A stretch of 64,000 bases of DNA from Paracidovorax konjaci. Its GTDB lineage: Bacteria; Pseudomonadota; Gammaproteobacteria; Burkholderiales; Burkholderiaceae_C. Under the pieces are notes generated by a model. The model ran no database searches and was not told the origin of the DNA. It saw only the letters and a program-made list of their open reading frames with translations. How positions within the stretch are numbered: position 1 is the first letter of the stretch; each line of letters opens with the position of its first letter. The position numbers were made by a program, and so were the translations under genes. This document shows, one piece after another, positions 59,492 to 64,000 of this stretch. The stretch covers positions 372,001-436,000 of the forward strand of contig NZ_FOMQ01000001.1 in assembly GCF_900112675.1 (NCBI RefSeq), read 5' to 3'.

Positions 59492-62113
59492 TTACCAATC
59501 GTCTTTCACCGTAAGAACAGCCCCTCTTTTTGCGGACGAGTGGCCGGAAAGCCACGCCGCGAGGGTGCCGGTGACCACGACGGCCACCCCCAGCAGACCG
59601 AGCCGCAGGCCCGGAATACGCAGGTCCATGCTCCAGTGGAAGCTCTGCGGGTTCACCACATGCACCAGCACGGCCGAGACGGCCAGCCCCAGCCCCGTGC
59701 CGGCCACCGCGCCCACGGCGGTCCAGGCAGCGCCTTCCCCGGCCACCACCGCCAGCACCTGGGCCCGCGTGAGCCCCAGGTGGGCGAGCAGGCCGAATTC
59801 CTTGCGCCGCGCCAGCACCTGGGCCGAGAAGCTCGCCGCCACGCCGAACAGGCCGATGCCGATGGCCACCGCCTGCAGCCAGTAGGTCACGGCGAAGCTG
59901 CGGTCGAAGAGCGCCAGAGAGCGCTCCCGGATCGCGGCCGAGGTGCTGAACTCCAGCGCGGGGCCCGCGGCGGATGTCCCCTGCGCTCCCTGCCCCTGGG
60001 GGGGAACCGCCGCCGCGATGGCGGCGCGCAGCGCGGCTTCGTCCGCCCCGGGTGCGGGCCAGACGGCCAGGTCGTTGATGCGCGCATCGCCGGTGAGGCG
60101 GATGAAATCCGCGCGGTCCATCGCGACGGCGCCGAACTGGCGCACGTAGTCGCGCCACACGCCTGCTATGAAAAAAGTAGCAGAAGATTCAATGGATCCG
60201 GCGGCATGGAGGCCCAAAGATGCTGAAAGCGCGGGCCAGTCGGCGCCAGGCCGCACGCCGTACAGATCGACCACCGCCTCGCTCACGTAGACACCGATGC
60301 GGCCGGCGGGCACCGGCAGCGGGCCTTCGCGCAGCGGCAGCGATTGCGCCGGGCCCCGCGCGAGCGGGCGGGCCAGCAGGGCCACGGGAGGGCGGGCCGG
60401 ATCCAGCAGCAAGCTGCTCACGCGCAGCGCCTCGGCGCGCTCCACGCCGGGCAGGCGCGCCACCGCCGCATCCCAGCCCGGCGGAAAGGCCGCGCCGTCG
60501 TCCCCCGCCGCAGCGCCTGCCGCGCGCACGTAGAGCGGCGCGGGCAGGGCCGCGTCCAGCCACTGCATGACCGAGCCGCGGAAGCTCGCCACCATCACCG
60601 TGAGCGCCACCGCCAGGCCCAGGCTGGCGACCACGCCCCCCACGGCCACCGCCGCCATGCCGCGCATGCGGCGCGCGCGCTCCAGCGCCAGCAGCGCCAG
60701 CGGCCTGCGGGCCGCCGCCGGCACCAGCGCGCCCAGCAGGCCATGGACCAGCACCGGCAGCAGCCCGATGCCGCCCACGAGCAGCAGGCCGACCGAGGCA
60801 TACGCCCCCAGCGGAATGCCCGCCACCGGCGGCGCGAAGGCGAGCGCCACGCCCGCGGCCACGGCCAGCGCCGGCAGGCGCAGGCGGGGCTGCGAGCCCT
60901 GTGCGGCGCCCAGGCCCTTGAGGGTCTGGGCCGGCGGGAGCCGTTCGGCATCGCGCGCCGGCCACCAGCCGCCGGCCAGCGCGGCCGCGGTGCCGAGCCC
61001 GCCGTAGAGCAGCGCGGCGCCCGTGCTCCACTGCAGCGAAGGCTGCACGCCGTCGAAATAGCCGCCGCCCAGGTCGCCGCCCATCCAGCGCAGCGCCAGG
61101 GCCGCGAGCAGCGTGCCCAGGGCGATGCCCGCCGCGCTGCCCGCCACGCCCAGCGCCGCCGATTCGGCCAGCACCAGCGCCCGGCGCGCGCGCGGCGTGG
61201 CGCCCAGCACCGCCAGCAGCGCGAACTGCGGCGCACGCTGCGCCACGCTCAGCGCCAGCACCGAGAAGACCAGGTAGGCGCCGGTGAAGAGCGCCACCAG
61301 CGCCAGCACGGTGAGGTTCACGCGGTAGGCGCGCGAGAGGTCGCCGGTGCGCTGCGCCGTGTCCTGCGGGCGCACGACGGCGATCCGCGCGGCGTCGGCG
61401 GCGCCCAGCCCCAGGCCCTGCAGCAGCTCCGGCAGGGCGGCGCGGAAATCCTCGGCGCCGTGGCCGGGGCGCAGTTGCACGTCGATGCGGCCCAGCCGGC
61501 CGATGCGGCCGAAGAAATCCTGCGCGGCGCCGATGTCCATCACGGCCAGCGGGCCGCCCGCGGCCGCCACCGTGCCGGCCACCACGGCGCTGCGCACGGC
61601 CAGCCCGCTCTGCAGGCGCACCGCGCCGCTGCGGCCATCGGCCAGGCCCAGGGCCTGCATCGCCGCGGCGTTGAGGAACACCGTGGCGGGCGAGAACAAG
61701 GCGAGCCGGCCGGCGTCCGGGAAGGCGCGCGGCACCAGCTCGGGGGCCATGGCCGCGAGCCGCAGCGTGTCGGCGCCCACCACGCGCAGCGCCACCGGCG
61801 CCGCCACGGCACCCTCCGGCAGCGCCTGCGCCGCGATCTCCAGCACCGGCGCCGCGCGGGCCACCTGCGGGTGCAGGGCCACGCGGCCATAGAGCGCCTC
61901 TGGGAGGTCGCCCTGCACGGCGCGCAACTGCAGGTCGGGCTGGCCGCTGACGGCACGCACGGCCTGGGTGAATTCGGACAGCGCCGACGCGTGGATCACG
62001 TGCACCGCGAACGCGAGCGCCACGCCCAGCATCACCGACACCACGGCCGCCACCGCGCGCCAGGGGTGGTGGCGCAGTTCCTGCCAGGAGAAGGCGCGCA
62101 GCAGGGCGATCAT
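59492..62113 (-). CDS. FtsX-type ABC transporter permease, contains an in-frame repeat insertion
   Basis: 873 residues, about 10 membrane helices in two sets with large periplasmic loops, as in YbbP/LolC-like permeases. Opens MIALLRAFSWQELRHHPWRAV; the FtsX helices are clear near 260-480 and 755-860. It works with the ATPase encoded just upstream (9 bases apart). Residues 639-657 read LGLHAAGSIESSATFFIAG, and this stretch is exactly the dispersed palindromic repeat, translated in frame, a probable neutral insertion in a periplasmic loop. Possible roles are lipoprotein release, or antimicrobial peptide or macrolide export; not decidable. Confidence 0.85.
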   Translation of the reverse strand: MIALLRAFSWQELRHHPWRAVAAVVSVMLGVALAFAVHVIHASALSEFTQAVRAVSGQPDLQLRAVQGDLPEALYGRVALHPQVARAAPVLEIAAQALPEGAVAAPVALRVVGADTLRLAAMAPELVPRAFPDAGRLALFSPATVFLNAAAMQALGLADGRSGAVRLQSGLAVRSAVVAGTVAAAGGPLAVMDIGAAQDFFGRIGRLGRIDVQLRPGHGAEDFRAALPELLQGLGLGAADAARIAVVRPQDTAQRTGDLSRAYRVNLTVLALVALFTGAYLVFSVLALSVAQRAPQFALLAVLGATPRARRALVLAESAALGVAGSAAGIALGTLLAALALRWMGGDLGGGYFDGVQPSLQWSTGAALLYGGLGTAAALAGGWWPARDAERLPPAQTLKGLGAAQGSQPRLRLPALAVAAGVALAFAPPVAGIPLGAYASVGLLLVGGIGLLPVLVHGLLGALVPAAARRPLALLALERARRMRGMAAVAVGGVVASLGLAVALTVMVASFRGSVMQWLDAALPAPLYVRAAGAAAGDDGAAFPPGWDAAVARLPGVERAEALRVSSLLLDPARPPVALLARPLARGPAQSLPLREGPLPVPAGRIGVYVSEAVVDLYGVRPGADWPALSASLGLHAAGSIESSATFFIAGVWRDYVRQFGAVAMDRADFIRLTGDARINDLAVWPAPGADEAALRAAIAAAVPPQGQGAQGTSAAGPALEFSTSAAIRERSLALFDRSFAVTYWLQAVAIGIGLFGVAASFSAQVLARRKEFGLLAHLGLTRAQVLAVVAGEGAAWTAVGAVAGTGLGLAVSAVLVHVVNPQSFHWSMDLRIPGLRLGLLGVAVVVTGTLAAWLSGHSSAKRGAVLTVKDDW
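60161..60215 (+). repeat. Dispersed palindromic repeat, copy 4, inside the ABC permease gene
   Basis: CTGCTA (60163-60168) and TAGCAG (60178-60183) form the hairpin, followed by AAGATTCAATGGATCCGG and CGGCATGGAGG. The copy keeps the permease frame open on the opposite strand. Confidence 0.85.
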
Positions 62114-62122
62114 GGAGAGGGC

Positions 62123-62818
62123 TCAGTCCGCCGGTGCCCCGGCGGCGGCGATGCCCCGGGCGGTGAGGCGCAGCACGCGGTCGGCGCGTGCCGCCGCCGT
62201 GGGCGAATGCGTGACCAGCACCAGGGCCGCGCCGTGCTCGCGGGTCTGCGCCACCAGCAGGTCCATCACGCGCCCGGCCGTGGCCGGGTCCAGGTTGCCG
62301 GTGGGCTCGTCGGCCAGCAGCAGGCCCGGGCGGTGCACCAGCGCCCGCGCGATGGCCACGCGCTGGAGCTGGCCACCGCTCAGCTGCTGCGGCAGGCGCG
62401 CGCCCAGGCCCTCCAGGCCCGCGGCGCGCAGCATGTGCTCCACGCGGCCGGGTTCGTGCCGGCCCAGCAGCATCAGCGGCAGGGCCACGTTCTGCGCCAC
62501 GTCCAGGTGCGGCAGCACGTGGAAGGCCTGGAACACGAAGCCCACGTGCGCGCGCCGCCAGCGGGCGCGCGCGGCCTCGCCGAGCGTGCCGAGGTCGGTG
62601 CCCTCGTGCAGCACGCGGCCGGCCTGCCAGGAGTCCAGCCCCGCGAGGCAATTGAGCAGGGTGGATTTGCCCACGCCCGATTCGCCCACGATGGCGACGA
62701 ACTCGCCGGCCTGCACCGCGAGGTCGACGCCCTGGAACACCGGCGCGTCGGGGCCGTAGCGCTTGGTGAGCCCCTGCGCCTGCAGCAGGGGCGCGGCGGG
62801 GGCCGCGGGCGCCGTCAT
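62123..62818 (-). CDS. LolD/MacB-like ABC ATPase
   Basis: 231 residues from ATG at 62816-62818. Walker [19 protein letters not shown], signature [15 protein letters not shown], Walker [14 protein letters not shown]-loop VTHS. The [21 protein letters not shown]-loop is typical of the MacB/LolD family. Its start overlaps the miaA stop by ATGA, so miaA, ATPase and permease form one operon. Confidence 0.92.
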   Translation of the reverse strand: MTAPAAPAAPLLQAQGLTKRYGPDAPVFQGVDLAVQAGEFVAIVGESGVGKSTLLNCLAGLDSWQAGRVLHEGTDLGTLGEAARARWRRAHVGFVFQAFHVLPHLDVAQNVALPLMLLGRHEPGRVEHMLRAAGLEGLGARLPQQLSGGQLQRVAIARALVHRPGLLLADEPTGNLDPATAGRVMDLLVAQTREHGAALVLVTHSPTAAARADRVLRLTARGIAAAGAPAD

Positions 62819-63795
62819 GGCCCGGCGCGGAGCGCCGCCAGCGCGGCCTCCACCCATTGCAGCGGGGCGTCGGGCGCATCGCAGGCGATCGCGTGGCGCC
62901 AGGGCATGCCGCGCAGCCAGGTGATCTGCCGCTTGGCGAGCTGGCGCGTGGCGGCGATGCCGCGCTCCCGCAGGGCCGCGAGGGGCAGGGTGCCGGTGGC
63001 GGCTTCCTCGTCCAGCGCCTCCCAGGCCTGCCGGTAGCCCACGCAGCGCATGGCGGGCAGGTCCGGGTGCAGGTCGCCGCGCGCGCGCAGGCGCCGCACC
63101 TCCTCGACGAAGCCGCCGTCCAGCATGGCGTCGAAACGCTGCGCGATGCGCCCGTGCAGCCAGGCCCGGTCGGCCGGTTCCAGGGAAAAAAGCAGGCACC
63201 CCGGCGGACCTGCTGCATTGTCTGCTCTCTTTTTGATAGTGTGAAAGCTCGACAGCGACTGGCCCGACACCTGCCACACCTCCAGCGCGCGCTGGATGCG
63301 CTGGCTGTCGCCGGGCGCCAGGCGTGCCGCCGTGGCCGGGTCCACGCGCGCCAGTTCGGCGTGCAGCGCGGGCCAGCCCTCGGCGGCGGCTTGCGCTTCG
63401 AGGCGGGCGCGCACGGCCGCGTCGGCGGGGGGCATGTCGTCGATGCCGTCCCACAGCGCCTTGAAGTACAGCATGGTGCCGCCCACCAGCAGCGGCAGCG
63501 CGCCGCGCGCGCGGATCTCCCGCAGCAGCCGCTGCGCATCGGCCACGAACTCCGCCGCGCTGTAGGCCTGCAGCGGATCGCGGATGTCGATCAGGTGGTG
63601 CGGCGCCGCGGCCAGCTCCTGCGCCGAGGGCTTGGCCGTGCCGATGTCCATGCCCCGGTACACCAGGGCCGAATCCACGCTGACGATCTCCACCGGCTGC
63701 CGGGGCGCCAGCGCGCGCGCCAGCGCCAGCGCGCCGGCCGTCTTGCCCGAGGCCGTGGGGCCGGCCAGGGCGATATAGGTGGTGCAGGGGCTCAT
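62815..63795 (-). CDS. miaA: MiaA, tRNA dimethylallyltransferase
   Basis: 326 residues. Adds dimethylallyl to A37 of tRNAs reading UNN codons. Phosphate-binding loop [40 protein letters not shown], and [14 protein letters not shown] are conserved. A short stretch ([11 protein letters not shown]) near residue 185 looks like an insertion and its DNA resembles a degenerate copy of the palindromic repeat (63190-63245). The gene is first in a miaA-ABC ATPase-permease run; the MFS gene ends just upstream, overlapping by four bases. Confidence 0.96.
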   Translation of the reverse strand: MSPCTTYIALAGPTASGKTAGALALARALAPRQPVEIVSVDSALVYRGMDIGTAKPSAQELAAAPHHLIDIRDPLQAYSAAEFVADAQRLLREIRARGALPLLVGGTMLYFKALWDGIDDMPPADAAVRARLEAQAAAEGWPALHAELARVDPATAARLAPGDSQRIQRALEVWQVSGQSLSSFHTIKKRADNAAGPPGCLLFSLEPADRAWLHGRIAQRFDAMLDGGFVEEVRRLRARGDLHPDLPAMRCVGYRQAWEALDEEAATGTLPLAALRERGIAATRQLAKRQITWLRGMPWRHAIACDAPDAPLQWVEAALAALRAGP

Positions 63796-64000
63796 GGCTG
63801 GCGCTCCTCGCCGAAGCGCTGCACCAGCGTCCAGGCCACGAGGGCCAGCGCGCCGGCCCAGAAGGCCACGCCCTGCACCAGCGGCCAGACGCTGCCGTCC
63901 AGCCGCCAGCCCACCCAGCGGCCGATGGCGAAGGCCGCCAGCATCATCATGAAACCGTTCATCGCCGAGGCCACGCCCGCCGCCTGCGGGAACGGGCCCA
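63792..64000 (-). CDS. C-terminal end of a Bcr/CflA-like MFS exporter (5' end outside window)
   Basis: The visible 69 codons read [16 protein letters not shown], then two hydrophobic helices and end RFGEERQP. The [10 protein letters not shown]...GF block matches helix 11 of Bcr/CflA drug-resistance MFS proteins. The frame is open to the window edge. Stop overlaps the miaA start by four bases. Confidence 0.7.
   Translation of the reverse strand, partial: GPFPQAAGVASAMNGFMMMLAAFAIGRWVGWRLDGSVWPLVQGVAFWAGALALVAWTLVQRFGEERQP

Overview
This is a high-GC (roughly two-thirds G+C) chromosomal segment from a betaproteobacterium. Gene content and order (moaE, clpB, rpsO-pnp, tpiA-secG-tRNA-Leu-nuoA-N followed by DUF2818 and DUF1178 genes, and a CalB-type aldehyde dehydrogenase) suggest Comamonadaceae, most likely Acidovorax or Paracidovorax. 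The assignment is from family knowledge and protein character, not from a database search.

Layout. (1) 3-398: 3' part of moaE. (2) 545-12320: an eight-gene, same-strand cluster between moaE and clpB. It encodes a thiamine-diphosphate 2-keto-acid decarboxylase-like enzyme, an FAD L-amino-acid-oxidase-like protein, a VioB-type ferritin-like protein, two overlapping genes that together look like one LodA/GoxA (cysteine tryptophylquinone, CTQ) oxidase split into N- and C-terminal polypeptides, a radical SAM/SPASM maturase, a LodB/QhpG-like flavoprotein with a possible PqqD-like tail, and a possible lipocalin-like protein. This is the part most likely to hold an undescribed system. (3) 12530-25068: clpB behind a sigma-32-like promoter, then housekeeping and accessory genes (membrane protein, aldehyde dehydrogenase, GNAT, methyltransferase, dusC, phospholipase D lipoprotein, an aminotransferase broken by an in-frame amber codon) and rpsO. 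(4) 25085-29981: pnp with structured leader, quinone oxidoreductase, tpiA, secG, tRNA-Leu(GAG). (5) 30058-45570: complete 14-gene nuo operon for respiratory complex I, then two small conserved genes. (6) 45610-53855: an ABC exporter on the minus strand and a Liv-type ABC importer operon with two tandem paralogous binding proteins. (7) 54038-64000, minus strand: AttH/CrtC-like protein, cysteine-synthase-family enzyme, glycosyltransferase, collagen-like protein, IPTL-CTERM surface protein, an FtsX-type ABC system, miaA, and the end of an MFS exporter gene.

How the genes may work together. In region 2 the flavin oxidase could produce an imine or 2-keto acid from an amino acid. The ThDP enzyme could decarboxylate that keto acid. 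The split LodA-like pair could be a quinone-cofactor oxidase whose Cys/Trp residues are processed by the flavoprotein and possibly the radical SAM enzyme. That logic combines features of LodAB/GoxAB and of quinohemoprotein amine dehydrogenase (QhpD/QhpG) maturation; it is inference.

A dispersed palindromic repeat (AT-rich hairpin followed by a GGATACGGCGGCATGGAGG-like tail) occurs four times: near 12419, 20013, 47530 and 60161. The last copy lies in frame inside an ABC permease gene. A degenerate fifth copy may lie in miaA.
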